Positions 50,026-61,600 of a DNA stretch of 64,000 nt are shown here, piece by piece. Made by a program: the position numbers and the translations under genes. This stretch comes from Puffinus mauretanicus. Lineage: Eukaryota; Chordata; Aves; Procellariiformes; Procellariidae. Location of the stretch: assembly GCA_023333565.1 (NCBI GenBank), contig JAJKFH010000921.1, positions 744,001 through 808,000 on the forward strand, given 5' to 3'. Position 1 is the first letter of the stretch. The number at the start of each line of letters is the position of its first letter. A model generated the notes under the pieces. The model was not told the DNA's origin and did no database searches. It saw nothing but the letters and a program-made list of their open reading frames with translations.

Positions 50026-51190
50026 TATTATGCTGTCTTTAACTGGGGGAGGTTGTCTTTATTTTCCTTTAGAAGAATCTGAGGAACAATATACCTGAAC
50101 TAAACACCAGGAATGTGAAGTCATCCTAAAAGCATCATGTAATGCTTTTGATACAACATCTGCCTTCAAGATTGTTAACTGAAATATGGAAGAATAATAC
50201 ACGTCAAGTCTTCCTTCTGTTTGTGAAGGGATCGTGTGACTTGTTCTCCTGAGCAATGACAATCCTTTGAGGTGATGATAGCTTCACCCCAGTTTCTTCT
50301 AGGTGTCTTCACTATTGTGACATACCATCAGGTTCCGTGTCTATAATATTCCTTCTGGATCAGCATAGATGTCCACAGCCTCTGTAGGCAAGTAGGGAAA
50401 ATTCAAGCCAGTAAAATGCCAAAGTTATGCCAGGACCTGGACCAATCAATGCATCACTACTTACAAAAAAGTGCAATCACGAACAAATCTTTTCATAATT
50501 AAAGACTAAATGGCAAAACGGGGTGCGGTGGAAGGAATTCCGGTCGGATCGCTCCCTCGGTGATGAGCAGGCTCCACCTGCTGGTTTGCCTGTCCTGAGT
50601 GAGCTGCGGAGAAATGCTGTAGGTATCAGGATGAAGCTGTTAGACTGTAGAAATTGCATCCCCACAGCTTAAAAAAATGCACATAGCAGCCTACAAGAGG
50701 TTAAACCTGAATCAGAGACATCTGTACTTTGGGAGCAGTCTGGTTATGTTTGACTAGTGGCTATGTGCAAGATGAAGAGTTCTCTTCCATGCACGTTGCT
50801 ATACTGTTTTAAATTTCTTCCGAATTATAATCTCAGCCTCTTCAATAACCACGACATTAGTCTGTTTCCTTTCTGTATGTGATGTGCAATAAGAGTGCCT
50901 AGCTGGAGAAAGCATTAACATGGATGTGTGTGTCCTCAAGGTCAGATTCACTACTCCTCCTGCCAGCCAGTATAAAGACAAGGTAAGACGGAGAGGTTGA
51001 GCAGCACTCCTCCCTTCTGGTGATGCCTGCAGCAATCCCACGTGGAATAAGTAAAACCTGAGCCTGTTGTTGGAAAGAGGGAGATTTACAAAAAGCGAAG
51101 AACGGCTTGTTATTTCATATACCAAGTCTCTTGACTGCCTGAGGAGACAAAATCTTGTAAAGATGCAATGTGATTATTTTATTTTATTTT

Positions 51191-51208
51191 ATATATATAT
51201 ATATATAT
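51191..51208. repeat. (AT)9 microsatellite
   Basis: Nine perfect AT dinucleotides after an ATTTT-rich lead. Confidence 0.9.
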
Positions 51209-51474
51209 GAGTGCACAAAGAATAATGTACCAGCTGGTCACTGCAGATAGCTCCAGGACTGTAATGAGCCATTGTAAACTGAAAAGCTGTAGTAATTTCC
51301 AAACAGAAGCCTGCACCTGAGAAGAGGTCACAAATCTGAAATACATCATCAAGCCATTGATGTGGAAGGCACAGAGCAAGTATAGTAAAAGGAAATGAAT
51401 GTGTGTGAAGGATAAGGAATAGCTGACATTTGTGTGAGCACACACAAATTGTGGGCTTTCAGCTAATCGTACAG

Positions 51475-51610
51475 TCATGAAATAATTAGGTTTGGAAGGG
51501 TCCTCAGCAGGCCCTTGGGTCCATCATCTTGCTTAAAGTAAATGCACTATTGAACTCCCATCAGGTTGCTCAGGGCCTTGGGTCTTGAAAACTTCCACGT
51601 TTTCAAGGGG
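51475..51610 (-). mobile_element. CR1-type LINE fragment, antisense
   Basis: The plus strand shows atgaaataattaggtttgga, agggtcctcagcagg, gttgctcagggccttg and tcttgaaaacttccac, in the order of a reversed CR1 3' end. More diverged than the copy in RAB40B intron 4. Confidence 0.6.
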
Positions 51611-51677
51611 GCTTTTTTTGTTGATGGTGTTTGGGTTTGTTTTTTGTTGTTGTTTGTTTTTGGTTTTTTTTTTTTGT
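51610..51677. repeat. T/G-rich low-complexity tract
   Basis: Runs of T broken by G, including GTTTG and GTTGTTG units. Confidence 0.8.
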
Positions 51678-52007
51678 CAAGGGGGATCCCCTATTTTAGC
51701 ATATTCTAACTGTATTTCTTCTGTTCTTACTAGTTTGATACTCAGTATGCCCTTGATGTGAGAGCTTTCTACTAAATGGTCCCCTGGGAGGGGGCCCAGG
51801 GGCTGCGTTGTGCTGCCCTGTGGTGTCCCCGGACTCGCACCAGGTGGAAGCTGGGGCTGTACCAGGCCTGGGTCCCCTCCCCAGCTCCGGGGCCGGCGGC
51901 CCCGCTTTGGCGTTGGAGAAGCTCGGGGTGATCCCCCTGCCATGGCCCTGTGAGGCGGGGGCTCCCCTGTGGGGAAGAGGGGATCCCCTCAGGCCTGCCA
52001 GGCCCAT

Positions 52008-52032
52008 GGGGGGTTCGGGGGGGGGAGGGGGG
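52008..52032 (+). other. G-quadruplex-forming G-run cluster
   Basis: Runs of six, nine and six G separated by TTC and A. The nine-G run can supply two tracts, giving the four needed for an intramolecular quadruplex on the plus strand. Confidence 0.6.
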
Positions 52033-52421
52033 TAAAGCCACGGCCCCGTGCGCCTGAAGACGCCGACGAGCGCACCCCCGCCCCGGTGGTGAAGGGCAGG
52101 CCCCATCCCCAGCCGGATCCTCCCCGCAGTGGGGCCCTGTGCCTGCGCGGGGCAAATCCTCCCCGAAGCAGCCCCTGAGAAAACCCCTCTTCCTCAGGGA
52201 CGCTGGAGCAGATCCTCCTCCCGCCCAGCCGTAAATTCCACCCCCCCCTCCCCGGACCCGGTCCCCTCCCTCAGAGCCAGGCGCACCCGCCGCCATTCCC
52301 CGCCGGGGCCTAGGGCGGCGCCGCTCGATTGCTCGGCGCTCCTCACCCTGGCGGGTGGATGGCCTCTGCGCTCGGCGGCGCTGCCTGGCAGGGTCGGAAG
52401 CAGCCGCCGGCCCGTCCGCCG

Positions 52422-52454
52422 CGGCTCGGCTCGGTTCGGCTCGGCTCGGCTCGG
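52422..52454 (+). repeat. CGGCT pentamer tandem repeat
   Basis: Six units of CGGCT, the third changed to CGGTT, followed by CGGGC, about 85-115 nt before the WDR45B start codon. Confidence 0.9.
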
Positions 52455-52494
52455 GCGGGCTCCCGCGGCGGGGCTGAGGCGGGCGGGCGCCGCC

Positions 52495-52503
52495 ATGGTT
52501 TAA
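52495..52503 (+). other. Two-codon upstream ORF ahead of WDR45B
   Basis: ATG GTT TAA in an ideal Kozak context (GCCGCCATGG), 33 nt before the main ATG. If the transcript includes it, most ribosomes should initiate here, terminate at once and have to reinitiate. Confidence 0.55.
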
Positions 52504-52536
52504 AGGGCGGCGGGCGGACGCGAACGGGCAGGAGCC

Positions 52537-52603
52537 ATGAACCTGCTCCCGGCCAACCCGCACGGCAACGGGCTGCTCTACGCCGGCTTCAACCAGGACC
52601 ACG
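52537..52603 (+). CDS. WDR45B: WDR45B coding exon 1
   Basis: 67 nt in the CpG island, GGAGCCATGA start context, ending CACG before GTGAGG. It encodes [22 protein letters not shown]. Confidence 0.95.
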
Positions 52604-55600
52604 GTGAGGTGGCCGGGCCGTGGGGGGCTGTGGGGCGCGGCGCCGTGAGGGGAGCGGGCCCCGCCCGGCGCGGTGCCCGGGGCCGGCCCGGCCCGGGGCG
52701 GAGGCTCCTCTCTCCCGGGCCCGGCCCTGGGGAGCCGGTTTGTGCCGGCAGAGGGGTGGCGGTTCGCGGCTGGGAGCCCGGCGCCGGGGAGGGGAGCGCG
52801 GCGCCCGCGCTGGGCCTGGGCCTGCCGCGGCTCCCGGCAGCTGTGAGTAACCGGCACCCGGCGTGGGCGGCCTCCGCTGCGGGCGGGCTGCCCTGGGCCT
52901 GTGGTCCCGGCGCTCGGGCGGCGGCGGGCGGGGCGCCATGTCCCTCGCCGGGCGTCCCCCTGCTCGCCCCCGCTGCGGCTGAGGGGATGGCCCAGGTCTG
53001 GTCGCTGTAGGTGCTGTGGCAGACGTAGCCCCTGCTGTAAAAAGCCGGGAAGGCTGTGTTTGCAGAGGGGTGATCTAACCCTTCCGCTGTTTCAGCTCTG
53101 GTGTGTGTACCCGGCCGCTTCGGAGAGAGTTGGTTGGGTGGAGTGGGGGGAGAGCAGGAACAGTCGTGTTTAATGTGCGTCTTCAAATACATCTGCCTCT
53201 CAGATGGTGGTTTGGTACTTACTGCAAGTTCAGCTGCTTAAAATTGGCTAGCTTCCCTCGTGTAGTTGTATAAGTCTGCCTTAAGCATCCTGTGCTTAAA
53301 GGGATGTACTTCTGAAACTGTATTACTGAAAAGGTAACTCACAAAATGTCACTTTCTTGGTGTAAGTACTTTATCTTCAAAATTAGTGGTGTAACTTCTT
53401 TTTTTTTGCCTGATTTGTATTTTTAAAATGGTGATTAAAACTACTAATCATATTGGCAGACAAGTACAGATAGATGGACCACTGAAAAGCTTCAGAACTG
53501 TATGCTTGGTTTATTTTTTTTCTTTGTTAGAAAGGGGAAGGCCTTTTCCAGAAAGGGGGTGCATACGCCTCGTCTTGCTTTTGCAGTATAAAAATAGCAC
53601 CAGTCTTATGAGTAAGTGTCATTTTTGTGGAATAAGGAATGGAAGGTCATCATTTTGTAACATCCTTTTGTCTTAACAAATAATACTCTTGCCTAAGACA
53701 GTCTTGCAACCTCTGTCATTGTAGACTGCAGTCCATATACCTGTTGCTGATGCTGTTGAAGTCGTGTGTAAACACAAATTATTCTGTTGATTCTAGTCTA
53801 ACACCTCTGATGATATCTTGTCAGTAGTATATCAAGCTGTTAATGAAGTGAGCTTCTTGGTAGCTCTCTTCATGCTATCCTGTTGACTTGAAAACAATAG
53901 AATACCCTGTTTTTCAGCAACTCTGTTTGCACTTGTCTTCATCTTGCATTTGCAATAGAGGTGGAAAAAGATTTCCAAGGATGAGCTTTATTTCAAATCT
54001 GCAGGGGTCTGTAATGAAGCAGTAGTATTTGATACTTGGCCTGTGATGGGGCTGGGTTATAAAAAGAACTGTATAAGAAGCGAAGTTTCTCTTTTACTGC
54101 AAAATGCCTTTAGAACATCATTTTAGCATGTAGAACTTTTCTTTGTTGCAAAGGGTTTCTTAAATTCTGTAGCAGTAAATGCAACATAAACACTTTTTTG
54201 AATAATGTCACATCCAAAGTCGTTAAGGAATTTGTCTTGGGAATCTGTAAGTTGAGAAGCTTATTCCTAACAGTATTCAAGTCCCAGCCTACCTAGCCTG
54301 GCCGGCCAACAGAATAACAACAAAAAACTTGAACAAAAACCATGTTTGGCTTTCATTTGCAGGCTCCTGGAGCTCTCCCTGCTTATGAATGATGACTTTT
54401 GAACTGTAGGTAGCATGCTAACTTTTCGCTAGTTCAGGGCCTTTTTAAAGTGTTAAAGCATAGGTAATTCTTTGGCTGCTCAAAGAAGAGTAGGTAAGAG
54501 GAAAAGCTCACTTCTTCCTTGTTGCTTCTACCAAAAATAGAAATATGAGTCACTTGAGTGCTGAAGCTTAGTAGTGTGGGTGTCCGCATATATTGTCACA
54601 ATAACCTAATTTTTTAGTAATTTAAGACTAGCCAATCCCATAATGATGAGAAGATGGGAGGAATGATCTAATAAGTCTCTCCAAGTCTTAACTTCCATGA
54701 CTGACAAGTCATAAAGCTAGCATCTGCAGTTTTTCTGAACTGTGCTTCCCTTACTCTGTTTTAAGTCATACTATATTTCTATATTGGGTGCCTTTGCCAC
54801 TTTTTGGTTTTACATTAAAAAAATAAAGAAACAATATAACCCCAAAAAATGGAAGGCCCATATCGCAAGGTGTTCTCAGTTGTTTTAAAATAGTATACTC
54901 TGACTTTAGGTTCTTAATTTCAAGCTGGTATACTCCTGATTTCAGGCACTTTTCTAATGCTTTCAGAAGGACATTAAAGTGCTTTACAGAAGTGAATAGA
55001 CAAAACATCATAATAAATTACCATACCCAGAAAGTATATGTGTAAATTGCTGACAAGTTTCTCTTTTGTCACTGTTGTAGTCTAAAGCTAGTTTGAAAAC
55101 TGAGGCGTGGACTTGTTTTGGTGTTGAAACGCTTGGCTTATTCATTTGATCTCATTCAGTGGACTGAAATGCTTAGCTATAGGACCCCATAAATGTTAGT
55201 AGGATTCTGTGCTCTCTCTTATGGCTTTAGACCAAATTTGCTGTGGCAAGGAAAACTAACGTGCTAGGAACTGCGCCTGCCGTAGTCACTTCCCCAGACT
55301 TCACTGTTGCAGTTTCTGGATCTTGGGCCCTAAAGCCTGCAGATTTCTTTATGTCAGATGCCCCCTTCAGCTTGCTGCATCTTCTAGGATAGTCATTAAT
55401 TTAACCCTTCCTTTTGCTTTGGTTTTAGAAAAACAAACAAAACTCACTGTGGCCTCACTGGGACTGGTGGCAAATAGTACTTTTACTGTAGGAACACGCA
55501 CAACTGCGGGTTAGGGTAGTAATTCTGTGGAAATTGAGTTTCCCCTAGCATCTGAATTAATTTATTAATTTTTTTTTAAATATCTGAGTTGTCTTCTGTC

Positions 55601-58600
55601 AGTGGCTCCTTGACAGCATGTCTGTCCCTTCTTAAAATGAGAAGTGAACTTCCTGTGGAAGGAAGCATACCTATTATTGCAGCAATTCCCTTTTCTGGCA
55701 GCCCCTCCCCAGCTCTCTCATACATAGGAGCTTCCAAGCTGTAGTTGAACTGTCGAATTTGTGATCGCACTGGTAAACACTGGGATCAGTCAGATGGGAA
55801 ACACTGGGCTCCAAAGCTGTTCCTGTAACCTGGAATTGAATGAGTAGCAGTAATCTTCTGGTATGTTTTTTTTCTCGTGTTTGGCTCAGAGGTTGCCATG
55901 ACTGAGAACTTTGTATCTCTGTCAGTAGTGATCAACTGTGTGGGGAATATCACCATTACTCACATTCTCTCAGTTCTGGTGTATTGTCTGCAGTTAAAAA
56001 TTTAGATCTTCCCAAGACATTAAAAGCAGCCCACGTCTTAGTCACGAGGTTAGCCCTGCAGAAAAGCTGTAGTGGTGCTACAGGAAATGTAATGTCTGCA
56101 TTTTATTGCATTAGGAATGCGCCGTTTGGGTTTGTTGTAAGCTATGGTATTAATACAAGTAAAACTTTACAGTGCTGTTTTAGTATAGAACAGTTTTAGC
56201 ATCCCTTTCCTTTGTCTCTCCTGGAAATACAATATTGAGTTATAAAACTGTCGCTGGAAAAATAATTATAAGGATAGACATTACAGCTACCGGAAACAGA
56301 TTAGTTCTCATCCTGTACAGTATTGTTTATGTAGAGAGAAATGTTTCCATTGTAATTTGCTTTCTAGTTATCCCAGTAAAGTATACTGCACGAGGTGGCA
56401 GCTTATTAGTGCCGTAATTTCAACGTAGCGCACACTTACGTACTCAACTGACACAGCAAACTAAAGAATGATGCACTGAGAAGGGAGAGGTAAAATGAAT
56501 GTAGTTAACTTAAAAGCATCTGTTTCAATATGTTTACTAATCTTTCTGTAATTATATTCTTGTTAACCACTCTTTATGTGTGTTTACATATGTCAACAAG
56601 AACTTTTTGCACTTAATTTATTACAAAACCTTTGACAGAGTGAAGTTGTGCCCGTGAGTCTTTTGGGCTGGGGGAGCAGGTTATTTGTGTGTTTTGTTTT
56701 CTTCACTGTTTAGCTAACTGTTGTACTGTTAGAAGGGTCCGGTATATTGGGACTGTGACTCTGCTGTTAGTGACTATATGTACAATAAGAGGGTTAATTT
56801 GTTTCCTTTCTACACTGCAGGGTGCAGAGATGGATCTTGTAGTAGTTTTTCCTTTGTATGTGTGAGTTCAGTGAATAGGAGCCCTAAGGATGCTGCCAAA
56901 CATCCACCCCCGCACCTCATAAGATACTGGTCTGTAAAGCAGAGGATGTGTGTGATGCCTTTTCTTGTTGCTGTTGCGTTTTCATTGGTTGGGAGGTTTT
57001 GTGTTTGGTTGTTTTTTGGTTGTGGTTTTTTTCTTTTTTTTTTTTAAGTGGTCCTACTTGGAATGAAACTCTTGAAGTATTAAAAAGGAATCTCAAATTG
57101 GCTGCATTATTTTTCCCAAATTGTGGCATTTTTAAACTAATACTGTTGTCAAGATCAAGTTTATTATACGTTTTTGTATTGTTATGTAAGAACATTGATT
57201 TTGTTCTAACAAAAAAAAAAAGTCACCAATTGTATTGTTTCTTCTGACATCTTAACCTGCATCAAGATATGAGCAGCAGGAGACATGTATTGAATGTTGC
57301 TTGCTTGCTCTTCAATGAGCATATGCAAGTTTTTTAATTGAGCTTATATTAAGCTAATAGCATGCAAACTACACACAGTTAGCTGCCTGTGTTGTGAGGA
57401 CCACTGCTGGTTGTTTGTGGACCTTTAGCTCCAGGAACACCTGAAACAGTTCTTGCAGTCTGAGCCCTTTTGCCAGCTTCTAAGCCATCGCTCCACAGCA
57501 AACCGTCCAGTCTTGTGTGTAGGAAATCATGGGTCACCTGGCTATGAGCAAATGGTTTTGGAGACCTTGCGTTAAGAGTGAAGACTTCCTTCCCTCCTTC
57601 CCCCACCACCCTGTGATTTTTTGGGTATTGAGTTTGGGGAAGGGGTGCATTTAGACATAGATCCTCAACTTTTACTTGGGGGGTTTAAATCGTTGCAGTC
57701 ATTGCAGTGCATAAGAATAAAAGACTAATTTGAATATCTCTGTTCCAGTACCTTGAAGATCTTAACTGGATTTTTGGTGTAGTGCATATAAATTGTGTAG
57801 CAACTAATCTTCTGTCAGTCTGCCTCTAGCAACGGTAGCTGCTTCTAACTTCACACTGCCATTTTTTTATATTAGTAACTGCATTCACCCATTAACGAGT
57901 AAAACAGCAGGACAGCATACTGGTAGTTTGATGGATTCCACTAAAAAGGCACATGCACAATTCTGCACTTAAATGTAACTAAAATAATTTTTCCACAGTA
58001 GTTTAATCTGGCTTCTAATCATTCCCTGGTTTAGACTTAAACTATTGGCATGTAATTATTGGCATCCGACTCAGTAGGCTCTCATTAGAGCATTCTTAAA
58101 AACTTTGTTTGAGAAGCTCTCTTCTGTGCAAACATGACCAGTGGATTATACTTCATACAGTCGTAATCAGGGTGTAAATTTGGATCTAATAAGAAAGGAG
58201 GGGTTTTGCTTCATAACGACTGTTGGACCATATAAGTTAAAATGCAGGTTTCCTTCCCTCTGTATTGCATGGCATAGGATACAGATGGGTTGGGAATTGC
58301 TCTCCTTTCCTTCCATTGTTTTCTTACCTGTCTAAAAAGAATACTGAGAACGTTCCACTTTCAATAGAGGACAACAACTCTAAATGGTTTTCACTTGCAA
58401 ACACTAACAAAGCCTGCAAGTGGTCTTCAGCTTGAATTTAACAATGCAGTTATCGAGTAATGCTCTTTTAACCCTCTGGCTCTCGCTTAGTTCTGGAGTG
58501 TATCTATCTCACAATTACTATATATGTGTATATATATGTGCTTTTTACTACAGGATGCTTTGCATGTGGAATGGAAAATGGATTCCGAGTTTATAATGCA

Positions 58601-61600
58601 GATCCACTCAAAGAAAAAGAGAAACAAGGTAAAATGCTTACTTATTATACCATGCTAGTTCTGTGTTGGAGCTCAGCCTCCTCCTTTTTTTCCTGTAAGA
58701 TTCTTGCTTAGCTTTCACTGTTCCATCACTGGAAGGCTTTGAATAAAGCCTCAAGAAAGGAAGTCCGTGCTGGTCCCAAAGGGACTCTCACTTATGCCAC
58801 TGACTGGTCAGATGTTTATATGCTATTAATTTGCATAAAGCTGGCTGATGATGAATGTGTCTCACCTTCTTGCAGAGGCTGAACTGTGTTAGCTGTTGCT
58901 AATGTTTGTAGTCCTGAATAGGAGATGAGTTGCCTGGTTATTCACAAGTGGGAGAAGAGTTGCTCGCTGCAGCATTATTATGTACCATCGAGAGAAGTCG
59001 TTCTGCTCTTGTGCAGTAATCTGGATGATCTAGTACAGCAATAAAACTACTGCCTTTTTACTGGAGATGTGAACGTAACATTTCTTGTACTTGCTTGGAG
59101 TATTGCTTGCAAGAGCACTGTGAGCTCAGACCTCTAATACTCTAAATTTTATATTCTCTGTATGCTTCAGAAATTTGAGAGGATCTTAAGGCGGTAAACC
59201 TAGTATCATGTCTTAACAGAAATGACTAGATGAGCTCTATTAACAGGTAGTGGGGCTTTTTATCAGAAAGCAAACATAACTGACTCAAAATAAGGGAAAA
59301 TGAAACCTAGCCATGTGATTCTAACCCTAAATATAGGAAGAAAGCTGCCACGCTAAACAGGTTTCCCAGGACTTCCAGCCTGTGATGATAGAAGGGATTT
59401 AATAAGAGGAAAAATGTGTTTAAAACAGCAACTCCTATGAAACCAGGCATGTTTTCATTTCTAGTGCTGTACAAGATTTCAGTCACTGTTCATGTGGCCA
59501 AAGCTGACAAACTGTTTTCTGTTCTTAATACTAAATTCTTCTGTAAGCAACGTGTCTTGGGACTATCATCTGTGATAGGGGGCTAAAAGGATCAGAATTC
59601 AGGTTGAAGTCCTGGTGAGCGTCTTGTCAAAACTCTCTCTGCCAGTAGCTCGGGACATACTTCCAGGACTCCTATCGTGAAATGTTTCTTATGAGTCAGA
59701 TTGCCTTTCTCCTGTGGATCCGAGAGGTCAGACTGTACTGGCTGCATAGGTGCACAGAGAAATCTTGTTCATCTTTCATGTATATTTAAGCCTACCTGAG
59801 ATAGTCCCAGATGGAGCTTGTCTATTTGATTGATTTCTGTAACCCAGTATGAAACCAAGTCTTAACCGTTACACCCTGGCTTGTCTCTCTTATATCCAAG
59901 AGTTCCATGAAGTTCCTCATCCAAGCATCACCTGTCAGAACTGTAAAGATCGTGATTAAAGTGTCTGTTCTGACATAGATTCAGAACACATTGCACGTTC
60001 TTAAATTGTCTCGGTTTATCATTCGTAAATATTTTAAGACTTTTTGTTGCGGTGATGATACCTCTTCATAACAAAATGTGCTGTCATGCTTTAAATGCTT
60101 TAATGGAGTTAAGAGGAGGATCTGGTGCAGAAGGGGGTAGTGTCCAAATACAACTGTTCAGGAAGGAAACTCGGCAGTCAGAAGTGGTGTTGAAGAAACC
60201 ACAAGGACTTGTATGAAATGCAAGGCTTTACTGCTCCAGTAGGAATATCCTTCCAGGCATCTACCTTCAGCATTGTATGGTCAAGTCCCAACATAAATTC
60301 CTCATCCAGATGTACTGCAGTGCTTCGTAATGTCTAACTGAATCTCCCTTGTCCTATCCTTCATGCGTATGTCTACATCTTTCCATCGTAGTGCTTCCTC
60401 CCAGCTCCTCAGACATTTTTGCTGTTTTCTCCCATCCCTATTTCTGACAGTAGGTCCCTCTTGAATCCTTGTGAAATTTCAACTTTTCCTCTAGCTTTGA
60501 AGTTATTTACTAGTTTTGTCCACCCTTCCTGCTGCAACCTGCCAGAGTGTGGAGTTATTGGACAGTCTTTTGAAGTAGAAGTTTGTTTTTAACTCTGCTC
60601 ATCTACCTTGAAGGCCACAGTTACGGCCTCTCCTCCTGACAGTTCAGTTCCCTCTCCCCAGTGGAATGCCAAGTATCCCTCTAAGCTATGTAAACAAAGC
60701 CAAGCCCCCACTCAAATGTCAACAAATTGGAAATTTCTTTTATTATAAAATCCCCTGGTTGATATTTTTTCTTCTCTTGCACCATAAGCATGGCATTTTA
60801 GTTCCTCTGCACTTGAGATTCTTAAAAAGAAAAAAAATCTTTTCTTTGCACTATAAAATGAGAAACTGCGCCAGCTGATGTACCTTGCTTTCGCTATGTT
60901 TCCTGCATCACTGAGTGGAGGCTTGCTGGAGCTGGACCGTGCTGCTTACCTATTCTAGCAGCTACGGGTATGCTCCAGAGAAGAGTCTAGTTCAGACTAG
61001 GCTAGAGAGTCTAGTTCAGTTACATATATGTGTGTTTAGCCTTCTTTCCTCAAATCCACCAAGTCGATAAAGAAAAATCCCCTTGCAAATAAAAAGGTTC
61101 ATGACTAATGAATACCACTGGTATTTTTCTAAATGCATGGCATTAGCATAGTAGAGCAACACCAGACTTGGAATGTGTGTGTGTGAGGGGAATTAATTTG
61201 AGCTAACGGGACAGTCTTTCTAAACATATTTACAAACCCGCTCTATAATAGAAATGATCAAGCTGCCATGATGATATTGCTTGATCTCCTGTCATGCAGC
61301 ATGTTTTAATATAACTTTAAAACCTGGCTGTGTTTTTTCTATATATGAAAATGAGGCCTGTGACCACAACAGTGGTGATCTTCATTGCTATGAAAAATAA
61401 AGCAACTTTGCTGAGAATCCTGATCTTAAACAAGCACAAAAAAAATCAAACAAACAGAAAACTCCACCATTTTACTCAGGATTTTTTGTTTGTCACCCCC
61501 ACTCTTAGAGGATTCTCTGTTTTTTAAGGTCAGCCAGGGTAGAACGATCCTATTCTTCTCAGGTGCCTGAGAGAAGTGCTAGATAACGCGAGCTTTTCTT

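Larger units (their letters stand above)
50026..51779. other. Intergenic DNA between RAB40B and WDR45B
   Basis: About 1.75 kb between two plus-strand genes. It holds an (AT)9 tract at 51191-51208, an antisense CR1 piece at 51475-51610 and a T/G-rich low-complexity tract at 51610-51677. No gene was recognised. Confidence 0.7.
51780..53010 (+). promoter_or_regulatory. CpG-island promoter of WDR45B
   Basis: A GC- and CpG-rich block spanning the upstream region, coding exon 1 and the start of intron 1. It is TATA-less, with several GC boxes, a G-run cluster and a CGGCT pentamer repeat. Long minus-strand open frames here are a by-product of high GC. Edges are estimates. Confidence 0.85.

Noticed and set aside
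51772..52857. Minus-strand open frame of 361 codons
   Set aside because: It is antisense to the WDR45B promoter and exon 1. Low-complexity Pro/Ala/Arg composition and lack of splice or domain evidence point to a GC artefact.
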